From assembly GCF_007859855.1 (NCBI RefSeq), contig NZ_SJPK01000001.1, positions 366,091-430,090 of the forward strand: DNA of 64,000 bases, given 5' to 3'. Positions 54,001 to 63,521 of this stretch are shown piece by piece. Origin of the DNA: Allorhodopirellula solitaria (lineage in GTDB: Bacteria > Planctomycetota > Planctomycetia > Pirellulales > Pirellulaceae). The position numbers and the translations under genes were made by a program. Each line of letters opens with the position of its first letter. Within the stretch, counting starts at the first letter, position 1. The notes under the pieces were generated by a model. The model did no database searches. It was not told where the DNA came from and was given only the letters and a program-made list of their open reading frames with translations.

Positions 54001-55989
54001 ATGGCGGAACTCGACGTGACCCACCGTTCTTCAATCCAATTTCGCGACCAGACCCGCGTCTTCTGCGGACGCCCGGCTGCTTTGCTCGCGTTGACACTGA
54101 ACATCTCGCTGGCTCTGCTGATCTGTTGTTCTCAGCGGTCGGCGGCCGACGACTTCATTACAGGATTGCGGCTGTTTCCGTCCGATGCGGCCGGTGTGGT
54201 GCGTGTCGCGGACATGCCCACGCTGTGCGAGGTATGGCAGCAGACGACGCTGCATCAGATCGGGCAAGACGACGTCATGGGCCCGCTGCTCGAAGCCAAT
54301 TTCGGCGCCAACGGGACCGTTTGGAACAATGCCGGCGAGAAAATCGGTGTGCGACCTCAAGATCTCTTGGAAATCGCATCGGGCGAAGTGGTGGCCGCGT
54401 GGTTGCCCTTCGAAAACGATCGTCGTCGGCCATCGTGTCTGGCGATCGTAGCCGATATTCGCGGCAACCACGACGAAGCTCTGAACGTTGCCCAACGGAT
54501 TGATCGAGAATTGAAAGCAGATGGGGCGACCCGCAGTGACGTCGAAAAGCATGGCGAGACAGTTCGTATTTATCAGCCCAAGACCCGCCCGGGGCAGCTC
54601 AAGATCGAACAGGTGGTCGTCGTTGTGACCGAGGACCGGATGCTGGCTGCCAACCGTGACTCAGTCGTCTTCGACATGCTCTCGGCAATCTCGACTGGCG
54701 GATTGGAGTCCTCCGTCGCCGAGGCAACTCTCTACCAAACTGTTTTCGAGCAGGTCGATCAGCGGACCGAGGTTTCTACTCCGGGCAGTACTGTGCAGTG
54801 GTTCGTCCGTCCGATCGCCATGGGACGGATCGTTCGAGAAGTCGCCAAGGTGGATCGAGGCAACAAAGTGAAAATCTTGAACTTGCTCGAGAACCAAGGT
54901 TTCGATGCCGTTGAAGCGATGGGAGGTACGGTCGTTGTGGCAGAAGGCCCGTACGATCTATTGCATCGGGGCTACATTCACGCACCGGCGCAGACTGATC
55001 AGCCTGATCGTTATCGCCTCGCCGCCCGCATGCTCCAGTTTCCGAACACCGCGCTGCGGCCTTTGCCAAGCTGGATTCCGAATACCGTTGCCACTGCGAC
55101 GCAGATCAATTGGAAGATTGAAGAGGGGTTCTGGGCACTCGAGACGCTGGTCGATGAAGCCTTCGCTGACAAGATATTCCGCCCAACCATCGCGGGAATT
55201 CGAGATGATGAAGAGGGTCCTCAGATTGATCTCGAACAGAACGTTTTGCCCGGGCTCGGCGAGCAAGTTATTTTGCTGACCGATAATACGAAGCCCGCGT
55301 CAGTCGATTCCGAGCGGATGCTTGTCGCGATCGAGGTGAAGGATGAGGCCGCGATCCGAGAGGCTGTTGCGAAGGCGATGGAAGTTGAACCCGATGTCTT
55401 GTTGATCGATGCCGTCGCCGGTGTGGACATTTGGAAAGTCGAGCCTGCCGACGAGGACATGGAAGAAGATCTTTTCTTTGACGACTTTGCTGACTTCGAC
55501 GAGCCCGAGGAGAAACAGCCGCCCCTGCTCGATACCTGGGCGATTGCGATGGTCGAGAAAGGGCCTGGTGCGGACACCTCCTATCTGATGTTCGCCAGCC
55601 ACGTGGACCTGTTGGTCGAAGCGGCTCAGAGGATCCAGTCCGGAGCCCAGGATGGGTTGGCTGATCAGCCCGATGTGAAGTCATTGTTTGAAGAGACGCA
55701 GGCGGCCGGGGCTGACCAGGTGGCGATCCAGCGAATTGTTCGGCTCGGCGAATCTCTCCAGACCAAATACGAACTGCTTCGCCGCGGTGAGCTTCAGGAC
55801 AACGATTCCGTGCTATCAGCGATCATCCGGAGAATGTTCCGAGACGAGGAGCACGAGGAACTCGAACGGCCAAATACGGACATGTGGCCTCCCTATGAAG
55901 AGGTGAAAGAGTTCTTCCGCAACGCATCGAGCTTTGTCGAGACGACCGACTCAGGCTGGAACCTGAATTCATTCCTGTTGCATGAATAG
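54001..55989 (+). CDS. Large secreted protein of unknown function
   Basis: I do not recognise a family beyond uncharacterised planctomycete secreted proteins. From ATG 54001 it has 662 residues with a late hydrophobic leader (AALLALTLNISLALLICCSQ). The body is a mixed alpha/beta protein (LRLFPSDAAGVVRVADMPTL, DNTKPASVDSERMLVAIEVK). It has an acidic linker (EEDLFFDDFADFDEPEEKQP) at about 490-505 and a C-terminal helical section. No catalytic or metal motif stands out. The gene lies alone between the porin gene and the convergent queC. Confidence 0.7.
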   Translation: MAELDVTHRSSIQFRDQTRVFCGRPAALLALTLNISLALLICCSQRSAADDFITGLRLFPSDAAGVVRVADMPTLCEVWQQTTLHQIGQDDVMGPLLEANFGANGTVWNNAGEKIGVRPQDLLEIASGEVVAAWLPFENDRRRPSCLAIVADIRGNHDEALNVAQRIDRELKADGATRSDVEKHGETVRIYQPKTRPGQLKIEQVVVVVTEDRMLAANRDSVVFDMLSAISTGGLESSVAEATLYQTVFEQVDQRTEVSTPGSTVQWFVRPIAMGRIVREVAKVDRGNKVKILNLLENQGFDAVEAMGGTVVVAEGPYDLLHRGYIHAPAQTDQPDRYRLAARMLQFPNTALRPLPSWIPNTVATATQINWKIEEGFWALETLVDEAFADKIFRPTIAGIRDDEEGPQIDLEQNVLPGLGEQVILLTDNTKPASVDSERMLVAIEVKDEAAIREAVAKAMEVEPDVLLIDAVAGVDIWKVEPADEDMEEDLFFDDFADFDEPEEKQPPLLDTWAIAMVEKGPGADTSYLMFASHVDLLVEAAQRIQSGAQDGLADQPDVKSLFEETQAAGADQVAIQRIVRLGESLQTKYELLRRGELQDNDSVLSAIIRRMFRDEEHEELERPNTDMWPPYEEVKEFFRNASSFVETTDSGWNLNSFLLHE

Positions 55990-56014
55990 TTGAGCTGAAC
56001 TCGCGGGCGGGCGC

Positions 56015-56037
56015 CGGCCCGCAGAACCGGCGGGCCG
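56015..56037. terminator. Bidirectional hairpin between convergent genes
   Basis: CGGCCCGC (56015-56022) pairs perfectly with GCGGGCCG (56030-56037) around a short loop. It lies between the convergent ends of the secreted unknown and queC, where a shared terminator is expected. There is no clear T-run on either side. Confidence 0.5.
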
Positions 56038-56073
56038 TGGATTGACCACGCTGTATGAAAACAGCATCAGCGA

Positions 56074-56844
56074 TCAATCGCGTCGCGTTACGACCGCCGG
56101 GTCAGCCATGTCGTTGGCAGCAAAGCCTTTCGCACGCAGCAGGCAGGCATCACAGTGACCACAGGGGCGTGATTCAATCTCGTCGATTCCGATCGGATCG
56201 TAGCACGAGAGCGTCTGTGAATAGTCGACGCCCAGTCGCAGCCCCGCAGCGATAATCTGTGCTTTGGTCAAATCGATCAGGGGGGTATGAATTTTCAGAC
56301 GCTTGGTGGTCTCCGAGCGAGGTCCTGATTTGCTTTCAGCGCCCACTCCCGCCTTGGTAGCCAATCGAGCCATCGCTTCGAAGGCGGCAATGAACTCAGG
56401 GCGACAGTCAGGATATCCGCTGAAGTCGAGTGCATTGACACCGATAAAGATATCCGTCGACTGACAGGTCTCTGCAACCGCCAACGCGTAGGATAGAAAA
56501 ATTGTATTGCGGGCGGGGACGTAGGTCACGGGGATTTCATCACCGATGTCCTCGACATGCTCCGACTTCGGCACTGCGATGTTGGCATCGACCAAAGCCG
56601 ATCCACCGAGCTGCGCCAAGTCAATGTCGATGATGCGATGCGATGCCGCCCCCATCGTGTCGGCGAGAACCTGGGCACGTTTGAGCTCGTCCACGTTGCG
56701 CTGGCCGTACCGAAAACTGATTGCGTGGACACGAAAGCCCTGCTGGCGAGCGATGGCCAAGCACGTGGCGCTGTCGAGTCCGCCGGAGAGCAAGACGACG
56801 GCCGATTCCGGCTGATCGGTTCGTTCTGATAGGTCATTTGCCAT
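56074..56844 (-). CDS. queC: 7-cyano-7-deazaguanine synthase
   Basis: QueC makes preQ0 from 7-carboxy-7-deazaguanine with ATP and ammonia, in queuosine synthesis. The 256-residue protein from the ATG at 56842-56844 has the ATP PP-loop [18 protein letters not shown] and the conserved [37 protein letters not shown] and the zinc-binding cysteines SCYDP and [14 protein letters not shown] follow. A GTG 9 bp upstream is an alternative start. It overlaps the stop of the upstream OB/HD nuclease gene by 11 bp, so the two form an operon. No other queuosine gene is in the window. Confidence 0.94.
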   Translation of the reverse strand: MANDLSERTDQPESAVVLLSGGLDSATCLAIARQQGFRVHAISFRYGQRNVDELKRAQVLADTMGAASHRIIDIDLAQLGGSALVDANIAVPKSEHVEDIGDEIPVTYVPARNTIFLSYALAVAETCQSTDIFIGVNALDFSGYPDCRPEFIAAFEAMARLATKAGVGAESKSGPRSETTKRLKIHTPLIDLTKAQIIAAGLRLGVDYSQTLSCYDPIGIDEIESRPCGHCDACLLRAKGFAANDMADPAVVTRRD

Positions 56845-57805
56845 GGTAGCCACCCTTCCAAAGTTTGCGTCCGATCATCGGCGTGTAGTTCGTCCAATTG
56901 CCGTCGGCGGCAACGTCCTGTTCGATGACAGTCGTGAACGTCGCGAGCTTCGCGTCGAGGTTGTCGATCTGATGGAGGGCAATCGCTTCGAGCGTGACCG
57001 GGATCTTTGGGCTGCCGTACTCCTGGCTGCCGTGGTGGCTGACGATGAGATGCTCGAGCTGCTGACGGAGTTGGAGTGGGAAGGACTCGCCGCTCTCGCT
57101 CTCAACCTGTCGGATCCGTTCGTCGAGCTGTTGGACACCGATCACGATGTGACCTAACAATTGGCCGCGATCGGTGTAGCTGATCTCTCCACCCGATTTG
57201 AGCTCGTCAATTTTGCCCAGGTCATGCAGGAACACGCCCATCATCAGTAGATCGGTATCGAGCTGGTCATAGCGGGGGCCGATCAAGCGGGCCAATTCCA
57301 TCATATTGAGCGTGTGATGCAGCAATCCACCGGGATAGGCGTGATGGTGGGCTACTGCGGCTGCGGCGATCCGAAATCGCTCGACGAAGTCAGCGTCATC
57401 CAAGTAGCACGCTGCCAAACGCTGCAGAAATGGCTGCGCCAAAGTCGCGAGCAACTCCCTGACGCGATCCATCCGCTGATCGGCCTGGGCGGCGTCGAAA
57501 CGCTCGAATTCATCCACCGCGACTTCGTGAGCGTCCATCCGCTCGATTTGCGTCACGATGACCTGCAACGCACCATTGTGGATTTGCGTCCGTCCATGGC
57601 AGAAGATGTAGTCGCCGCGATCGAAACGATCGAAGACGGCCTCGTCAGCGTTCCACATCATCCCGGCGATCGTACCACTGCGATCAGAAAGTTTTAGCAG
57701 TATGTACTTGCCGCCTTGCCGGTTCACGCGGAGCTGCTTGTCGGCAGCTTGAAACGCTTGGCCCAGCGTCATCGCATCACCGAGTTCATTGATTGGAATA
57801 CGCAC
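56834..57805 (-). CDS. YhaM-like 3'-5' exoribonuclease, OB-fold plus HD domain
   Basis: The protein has 323 residues from a GTG at 57803-57805, close to the 314 of YhaM; the in-frame extension to 57910 lacks conserved sequence. An N-terminal OB-type nucleic-acid-binding domain ([40 protein letters not shown]) precedes an HD domain. [15 protein letters not shown] and [11 protein letters not shown] (His194, Asp195) supply metal ligands, with [13 protein letters not shown] and [17 protein letters not shown] following. These motifs match CBF1/YhaM exonucleases that trim RNA or single-stranded DNA 3' ends. The short 11-bp overlap with queC indicates co-transcription. Confidence 0.88.
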   Translation of the reverse strand: MRIPINELGDAMTLGQAFQAADKQLRVNRQGGKYILLKLSDRSGTIAGMMWNADEAVFDRFDRGDYIFCHGRTQIHNGALQVIVTQIERMDAHEVAVDEFERFDAAQADQRMDRVRELLATLAQPFLQRLAACYLDDADFVERFRIAAAAVAHHHAYPGGLLHHTLNMMELARLIGPRYDQLDTDLLMMGVFLHDLGKIDELKSGGEISYTDRGQLLGHIVIGVQQLDERIRQVESESGESFPLQLRQQLEHLIVSHHGSQEYGSPKIPVTLEAIALHQIDNLDAKLATFTTVIEQDVAADGNWTNYTPMIGRKLWKGGYHGK

Positions 57806-58071
57806 GGAAGTCAGGGGGTGAGAGGGTGTGGAGAAGAAACGTGCACGCCAAGAGCGTACCAGGCAACCTGCCTCGCAGTGAAGATAGCCAACACCCGGTG
57901 CAGACCGCACTGGATGGATGCGAAGTCCCCCCTGGGCTGGTCGGCCGCACCGCCTACCTGATCGAGCGAACTCGTGCGTTCGGTCGTTTCAAAGTAGAAC
58001 AAATGTACAAATTTTGGATTGCAGCAGTGTTAGAGGCCACAACCGCCGCCGCCGAGGGTTAGAATAGTCGC

Positions 58072-58962
58072 ATGAATGAAGCGTCCGCGTCCTCTGTCAA
58101 GAATTCCGACACCGCATCAAGTTCCGGCGGCTCCACCGCTGGCGGGCTGAGTTCGCGCGGATCGGGGGGTGGTTCACGGGGATCCCTATCGAATAGCCAG
58201 TGGCTGAAAATTTCCAGCAGTGTGCACTTGGGCAGATCCCAGCAGACCTGGACGGGAGCCGGCAGCGCAGCCGGATACGTACTGAGGTACCTCACCCCCA
58301 TGCGGCGGTTGATGGTGGATGTTACTGGGGGCGAGAAGGAGGCTGACCGCGCGTTGGCAATCCTCGTGACTCACCTGGTTCGGGCTGGATTTAGCGGTCA
58401 CGATCGAGGCCGCCTGCGAGACTTTCTCGTGCGTGGGATCCGCTCGGCGGCAAAAGCACGATTCGACGAATCGGTTCAACAGAATGAAACCGCCGAACTG
58501 GAAAGTTCCACTGCCGAGGCGCCCGTTCCACCCAAAATCGATCGAGCCAAACTGGAGTCGCCGAAATGGCTCGGCTACTGGCGTGACGGAATCCTGCAGC
58601 GGAGTTGGAGGTCTCTCGAACGCTACCAACACGCTCGCCGGTATGAGCAAGCCGCACCTACGGAATCCATCGAAGGTGAGCCACTCCGAGAAGACTACAT
58701 CCACGATGTGCTGCAGATCGCGATGGCACATCCCAAGGACAACCCGAAAGGCTGGGCAGGTCGGCTTTCTCCCCTCGGTGACAGGCGCGCTAGTCCCGAC
58801 GAGGTGGTCACGCAATTGGAGTTGGCGCGGATTCGATTCGCTCAATACGTGGCGGACGAGGTCGCCCAGACGCTGGAGGTACCCCAACCGGATTTGATCG
58901 AAGCTGAGATCAAATCGCTTGGGCTCAGCAAGGCATTCATGGGCGTGAAAGTCGAAACCTAA
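58072..58962 (+). CDS. Hypothetical protein with Ser/Gly-rich N-terminus
   Basis: I do not recognise the family. The 296-residue protein has a Ser/Gly-rich, disordered N-terminal 50 residues with no signal peptide or membrane segment. A basic-acidic helical region follows (about 80-160: LRYLTPMRRLMVDVTGGEKE, ADRALAILVTHLVRAGFSGH). The C-terminal half is charged and probably helical (LELARIRFAQYVADEVAQ). A start at ATG 58072 is supported by the coding-like composition of the whole frame. Its closest neighbours give no functional hint. Confidence 0.6.
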   Translation: MNEASASSVKNSDTASSSGGSTAGGLSSRGSGGGSRGSLSNSQWLKISSSVHLGRSQQTWTGAGSAAGYVLRYLTPMRRLMVDVTGGEKEADRALAILVTHLVRAGFSGHDRGRLRDFLVRGIRSAAKARFDESVQQNETAELESSTAEAPVPPKIDRAKLESPKWLGYWRDGILQRSWRSLERYQHARRYEQAAPTESIEGEPLREDYIHDVLQIAMAHPKDNPKGWAGRLSPLGDRRASPDEVVTQLELARIRFAQYVADEVAQTLEVPQPDLIEAEIKSLGLSKAFMGVKVET

Positions 58963-59077
58963 GTCAACTCGGCGAGCCCCATGATTTCGCTCGCTTGCCG
59001 AGCGTGGCCGCGGACGGATAACCCGCCCACGGCCAAGAAGCCCGTTCCTAGCGCCGGCTACTCGATCCGCCCGCGGC

Positions 59078-61624
59078 CTAGATCGATTGCAAGATTTCTC
59101 GCAGTGCCTTGCCGGTCATCACCAAGTCAACGTCAGCGCTGCTCTGAACGCGTGCCCCACCGATGGTCTTCGCCGCCAGTGGTACGGCAACGGTCTGCTC
59201 GTTGTTGTCGGGATCGTCGATCAAGGCGTCCCGATAGCGGTCAACCAAATCGGTTTCTCGCAGTCGGAATTCTAAGATCAGGTCGAGATCTCCGTCGCCG
59301 TCGACGTCACGAAGCGAGTCCTTCGTGACCACCGTCGATGCCCACACAATTGTCGAAACATCGACTAGGGTCGCGTCCAAGTCATCGGTGGAGTGCAGGA
59401 CCAAACTAACCGACTTGTTACCTTTGTCTGCAGAATTCAGATTCAAGCGGTTCTTGAGTGGCTCGGTTTCGGCGACATAGACAGTTTGCTCGACCGCCCC
59501 AATATCGACTCCAGCCCCTTGAATGCGATCGGCTCCACGCTGATCCTCCGCGAGGGTATCGGTAACATTCGCGTTTCCTGCATCTACCAACGGACTCGAT
59601 GGAAGCGGAGCATGGGTCAAGGTGGGACCGCCGTTGTCTTCAAGGCTACCCAACAAAGGATCGAGGGGTTGGTCTCGGGTGCCGACTTGATCAGTCTGGT
59701 TGCCAGCGATGGTCGCACCGACTGCTTCAGCAAAGAAGTTGCCGCCGAGAGAAGTCAGCCACCCGGACATGTTCTGAGGCGGTACCGCGTTGGGCCCTTC
59801 ATTGACGACACCCGACGTATTGCGAGCGACCACCGAGTTGCCAACCTGCAGTTGCGGTGTTAGCGAAGTAATGCCCCCGGTATTCCCACCGTAATTGTCT
59901 ACGATCGTGACGTGGCGAAGGACGAGAGGGGAGTGACCGACGTTCGATACCAAGCCACCTGTCAGGTCGCCGTTGTTGCCCGAGATCGTGGTGTTGGTGA
60001 TATCTCCGCTCAAGGAACGCAGGTAGACGCCGCCGGCGTTGCCCCCGTCATTGCCCGAGATGGTAGTTCCTTTCATGTGAATGTCACCTCCGCCATGGAA
60101 AACCCCAGCGGATCCGGCTCCGATGCCTGGGCCCTCACGCCAGGCGACGTTGTCAGCGATCGTCGAATCAGAGACGCTCATGCTGCCGAAACCATCAATG
60201 GATGGAAACGCAGTAAAGGCGTGCAGTCCCGCGGTGCCCCGCGCGGTGTTCCCGCGGACCTCGACGTCTTCCAGGATCGCATCGATGGGGCCGAACAACG
60301 CGATCCCTCCACCGTTTCGGGCAACATCCGGTGCAATCTGGTTCCCCGTGACCTCCGTATCAGAAATCGTCACGTTCGTAAGGAAGTTGCTGTTGACCGA
60401 ATAGTTGTATGCCCAGACTTCGATTCCGCCACCATTGCCGCGAGTCGCATTGTCGTTGACGCGTGAATTGGAGATGGCAATCGGGGCGGCCGTGCTCGGT
60501 TGGATATGAATCCCACCGCCGCCGATCGAGATATTGTCTACGATGTCGCCGTTGCCGGTCACGATCGCTTGATCAATCGAAACCCCGTCGGCGCCCTCGA
60601 TATGGATACCACCATAGGCATTGCCCGACACGGTTACGTTGGAAATCGAGGCAGCGGCCGAGTCAACGAGGAACAGACCGCGGCGGGTATTGCCCTCGAA
60701 CAATCCCCCTTCGAAGTTCAGCGAATCGCTCGCGCGGGTCCATACTCCAGAATGATCGTTGTCGGTGAACTCGGCATCGACAATCGCGACTCCGGAGCTT
60801 TCCACAACGGCCGCACCCGATTCCCCATTGTCATGAAAGTTCCCGCCCTCGATTCGTAGGGATTGCTCGTTAAATGCGACAAATCCGTTGAGCCGATTCT
60901 CATAGGAGTCTACATCACGAAGAGTAACCGCACCCGTTGCATTGCGCATGTAGATGCCCTGCGCGTTGTTGTTGCGAGTGACCGTGTTTTCCACGGTAAG
61001 ATCTCCCGGCAATCCAATCTGATTATTGAAGTCGTCTCGCAGTTCCGCCGACCAAAGGCCTTGGTAGTTGTTTTCCAGTAAACTGTCGCGGACGGTTAGA
61101 TCACCTTGTTGGTGAACGATACCACTGTTGGTCATCGAGCCCGTGACATGCACGTTCTCCACGGTCACGTCCCCATCGATGACGCGAATGCCTGCGCTGT
61201 AGGGGTTGTCGACGCTCAGGTCGGCGATCGTCAACTCGATCGGGGCGTCGGCGAAGATGCCGGGCCCGCTAAAAGGTGTTAGCACGACGTCCGCTCGATC
61301 TCCGCTAGCACCTCGAATCGTGATAGCTGATCGATCAGCGCCTTTGTCTAAAAATGTTACCGTTTCGTGATAGGCTGCTCCGTTCGCGTGAGACGCAATG
61401 ACAATCTCATCGGCCTCTGAGTTTTGCATGGCCGCGGCGACGCCCGCATTGATCGTCATGAACGGTGAATGGATCGAACCATCACCAGGGACGTTGCCGC
61501 CGGCGCCCCCTGCCACATAGAACGTCGTCAGCAGGGCTCGGGTTTCGAGCGATTCAGCTGTCAGCATCCGTCGTCGCGAACGCTTAGAAACTCTTCGTAC
61601 CCGCTTGTTTTTGGAAAACGCCAT
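59078..61624 (-). CDS. Giant surface beta-helix protein with LEPR-XLL-like leader
   Basis: The protein has 848 residues from the ATG at 61622-61624. A very basic start (MAFSKNKRVRRVSKRSRRRM) is followed by LTAESLETRALLTTFYV, which resembles the LEPR-XLL leader of planctomycete surface proteins. A long right-handed beta-helix then runs from about residue 55 to 650 with Asn-rich turns (SITIRGASGDRADVVL-like strands, SNVTVSGNAYGGIHIEGADG, ISGNDGGNAGGVYLRSL). Near the end, DVDGDGDLDLILEF resembles a calcium-binding dockerin-type loop. An alternative start at 61741 is not leader-like. It may be an adhesin or cell-wall protein; enzymatic activity is uncertain. Confidence 0.85.
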   Translation of the reverse strand: MAFSKNKRVRRVSKRSRRRMLTAESLETRALLTTFYVAGGAGGNVPGDGSIHSPFMTINAGVAAAMQNSEADEIVIASHANGAAYHETVTFLDKGADRSAITIRGASGDRADVVLTPFSGPGIFADAPIELTIADLSVDNPYSAGIRVIDGDVTVENVHVTGSMTNSGIVHQQGDLTVRDSLLENNYQGLWSAELRDDFNNQIGLPGDLTVENTVTRNNNAQGIYMRNATGAVTLRDVDSYENRLNGFVAFNEQSLRIEGGNFHDNGESGAAVVESSGVAIVDAEFTDNDHSGVWTRASDSLNFEGGLFEGNTRRGLFLVDSAAASISNVTVSGNAYGGIHIEGADGVSIDQAIVTGNGDIVDNISIGGGGIHIQPSTAAPIAISNSRVNDNATRGNGGGIEVWAYNYSVNSNFLTNVTISDTEVTGNQIAPDVARNGGGIALFGPIDAILEDVEVRGNTARGTAGLHAFTAFPSIDGFGSMSVSDSTIADNVAWREGPGIGAGSAGVFHGGGDIHMKGTTISGNDGGNAGGVYLRSLSGDITNTTISGNNGDLTGGLVSNVGHSPLVLRHVTIVDNYGGNTGGITSLTPQLQVGNSVVARNTSGVVNEGPNAVPPQNMSGWLTSLGGNFFAEAVGATIAGNQTDQVGTRDQPLDPLLGSLEDNGGPTLTHAPLPSSPLVDAGNANVTDTLAEDQRGADRIQGAGVDIGAVEQTVYVAETEPLKNRLNLNSADKGNKSVSLVLHSTDDLDATLVDVSTIVWASTVVTKDSLRDVDGDGDLDLILEFRLRETDLVDRYRDALIDDPDNNEQTVAVPLAAKTIGGARVQSSADVDLVMTGKALREILQSI

Positions 61625-61661
61625 TTCAAACCGCCTTAATTGAGAAGATAAGCAACGCACG

Positions 61662-61731
61662 ATCGATTTTTGTCGTAGTGGACGAGGCGACGAGGCCAAA
61701 GCCGCAGGACTCGGCGCCTCGTCCACTACAA
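61662..61731. repeat. Palindrome GTAGTGGACGAGGCG upstream of the surface protein
   Basis: TTTTTGTCGTAGTGGACGAG and CTCGTCCACTACAAAAACCG form an imperfect inverted repeat. The same GTGGACGAGGCGACGAG word begins R1 copies 2 and 3, so this palindrome may be a solo end of the R1 family. It lies in the leader of the surface-protein gene and could affect its message. Confidence 0.55.
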
Positions 61732-61898
61732 AAACCGACACTCATTCATCGTGTGTTGCTAACGAGAATGATGGGAGCGACGCGACAAACCGCCTCTGTA
61801 CACCCGTGTTGGGGAGGAATGTACCCCTTTGCGTGAAGGCGATCAAGTTTTTATCGTTGTTTTCCGCAAAATCGTTATCTTCGGTGATTCGCTCGAAA

Positions 61899-63461
61899 TC
61901 AGGGACGAACGGGGTGCACGCCGACCTCGTTGGCCCAGTTCACCCACTTGGCGCGTAGCTCCGTCACCTGTTCCGGGTTTTGAACGGACAGGTCAGTCCC
62001 CTCGGCTCGATCCGCCTCGAGATCGTAGAGTTCCCACGGTTGTTTGCTCTGGCGAACGAGTTTCCATTTCCCATCCCGGACGGCGGCGTTGCCTTGATGC
62101 TCGAAATAGAGTTCACGCTCGGGCAGGGCGTTCCCTTGTAACGCGGGCACAAGACTGCATCCGGCAAGTGGGATCAGCTCTTTTTCCCGGCGTTTCGTTG
62201 GGTACTCCGAGTCTGCTGCTGCGAGGCAGGTTGGCAGCAAGTCAATGACGTGTCCTATTTCCTGCGTCCAGGTACCGTTGAGGTTGGTGGGAATTCCACT
62301 CGGCCAATGCGCGATCAAGGGTGTGGCGATGCCGCCTTCATGCATGTACATCTTGTACTTGCGGAAGGGCGTGTCGCACATATTCGCTCCGGCAGTTCCA
62401 AAGCTGACATAGGATTCCGGCGTGCCTGTCTTGGCGTTCGGATCACCACGATTGGCTTTCACGAACCCAGTCGCTCCGCCCTCGGCACTGGCACCGTTAT
62501 CGCTGAGGAAGAGGATCAGTGTGTTGTCGAGTTCGCCCTGTTCTCTCAGCTTCGTGACAACCTGCCCCACACCCTCATCGATGAGGTGAACCATGGCTGC
62601 GTGAATCGCCATCCGGCGATCCAGCTCCACCTTGTCTTCCGCGGCATCCCATTTCAGCGTTTTGGGGTCCAGTGGCGCGAGCTTCGTCCCCAGAGGGAAC
62701 ATTCCCATCTCCATTTGACGTCGGAACCGCGCCTGGCGATGGGGCTGCCAGCCCTCGCTGTAGCGGCCAATGAACCGCTCTGTCACTTCCTCCGGTGCCT
62801 GCAGTGGCCAGTGCGGAGCGGTGTATGCCAAGTATAGAAACACCGGCTTGTCGGCTTTGAAGCCTTCCTCGATCAACTCGACAGCATGGTCGGTGAAGGC
62901 TGTCGTCGAATACCAATCGGAGGGAACGTCGATGGGCGCGTCGTCGGAGACAAGGGTGCGGCCCGGCAGCATGCGGTGGTGATGCCCGCCACCTTGAGGG
63001 ATCCCGTAGAACCGATCGAAGCCCCGTTGCCGGGGCCAGTGCTCCGGTGCGGATCCAACATGCCATTTGCCGCTGACGGCGGTGAAGTATCCAGCCGGTT
63101 TCAATGCTTCACCTATCGTCAGACAGCGGTCATTGAGATAGCCCTGGTAGGCTGGCCGCCCCTGATCACCCGTCATGTGTCCAATGCCCGCTTGGTGCTG
63201 GTACAACCCCGTCAGCAAGGCTGCCCGCGTGGGGCAGCAACGCCCGGTATTGTAGAACTGGGAGAATCGCATACCGCCGCCCGCCAACGCATCGAGATGG
63301 GGCGTTTCGATTTCGGATCCATAACATCCGATATCACTGAAGCCCATGTCATCGACCATGATGATGACGATGTTTGGCGGTTTTTCTGCGGCAGTGACGG
63401 GGGCAAGACTCAGCAGTGCGGACGTGGCAAGCAGGAGCGAAAACGCTTTCCAATTGTTCAT
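61899..63461 (-). CDS. Secreted arylsulfatase-like sulfatase
   Basis: This type I sulfatase has 520 residues from the ATG at 63459-63461 (a TTG further upstream would be the other choice). It has a signal peptide (AFSLLLATSALLSLAPVTAA). IVIIMVDDMGFSDIGCYG provides the Asp ligands. RCCPTRAALLTGLYQHQAG contains C-C-P-T-R, in which Cys74 is the probable formylglycine residue. LFLSDNGASAEGG and KYKMYMHEGGIATPLIAHWP are typical of arylsulfatase A-type enzymes. It lies 60 bp after a second sulfatase on the same strand. The sulfated substrate is unknown. Confidence 0.92.
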   Translation of the reverse strand: MNNWKAFSLLLATSALLSLAPVTAAEKPPNIVIIMVDDMGFSDIGCYGSEIETPHLDALAGGGMRFSQFYNTGRCCPTRAALLTGLYQHQAGIGHMTGDQGRPAYQGYLNDRCLTIGEALKPAGYFTAVSGKWHVGSAPEHWPRQRGFDRFYGIPQGGGHHHRMLPGRTLVSDDAPIDVPSDWYSTTAFTDHAVELIEEGFKADKPVFLYLAYTAPHWPLQAPEEVTERFIGRYSEGWQPHRQARFRRQMEMGMFPLGTKLAPLDPKTLKWDAAEDKVELDRRMAIHAAMVHLIDEGVGQVVTKLREQGELDNTLILFLSDNGASAEGGATGFVKANRGDPNAKTGTPESYVSFGTAGANMCDTPFRKYKMYMHEGGIATPLIAHWPSGIPTNLNGTWTQEIGHVIDLLPTCLAAADSEYPTKRREKELIPLAGCSLVPALQGNALPERELYFEHQGNAAVRDGKWKLVRQSKQPWELYDLEADRAEGTDLSVQNPEQVTELRAKWVNWANEVGVHPVRP

Positions 63462-63521
63462 GAGAGGCCTGGGCAAAAGGATGGAATGATGAGTTGAGCA
63501 ATGGCAGCAATCTTAGCATGC

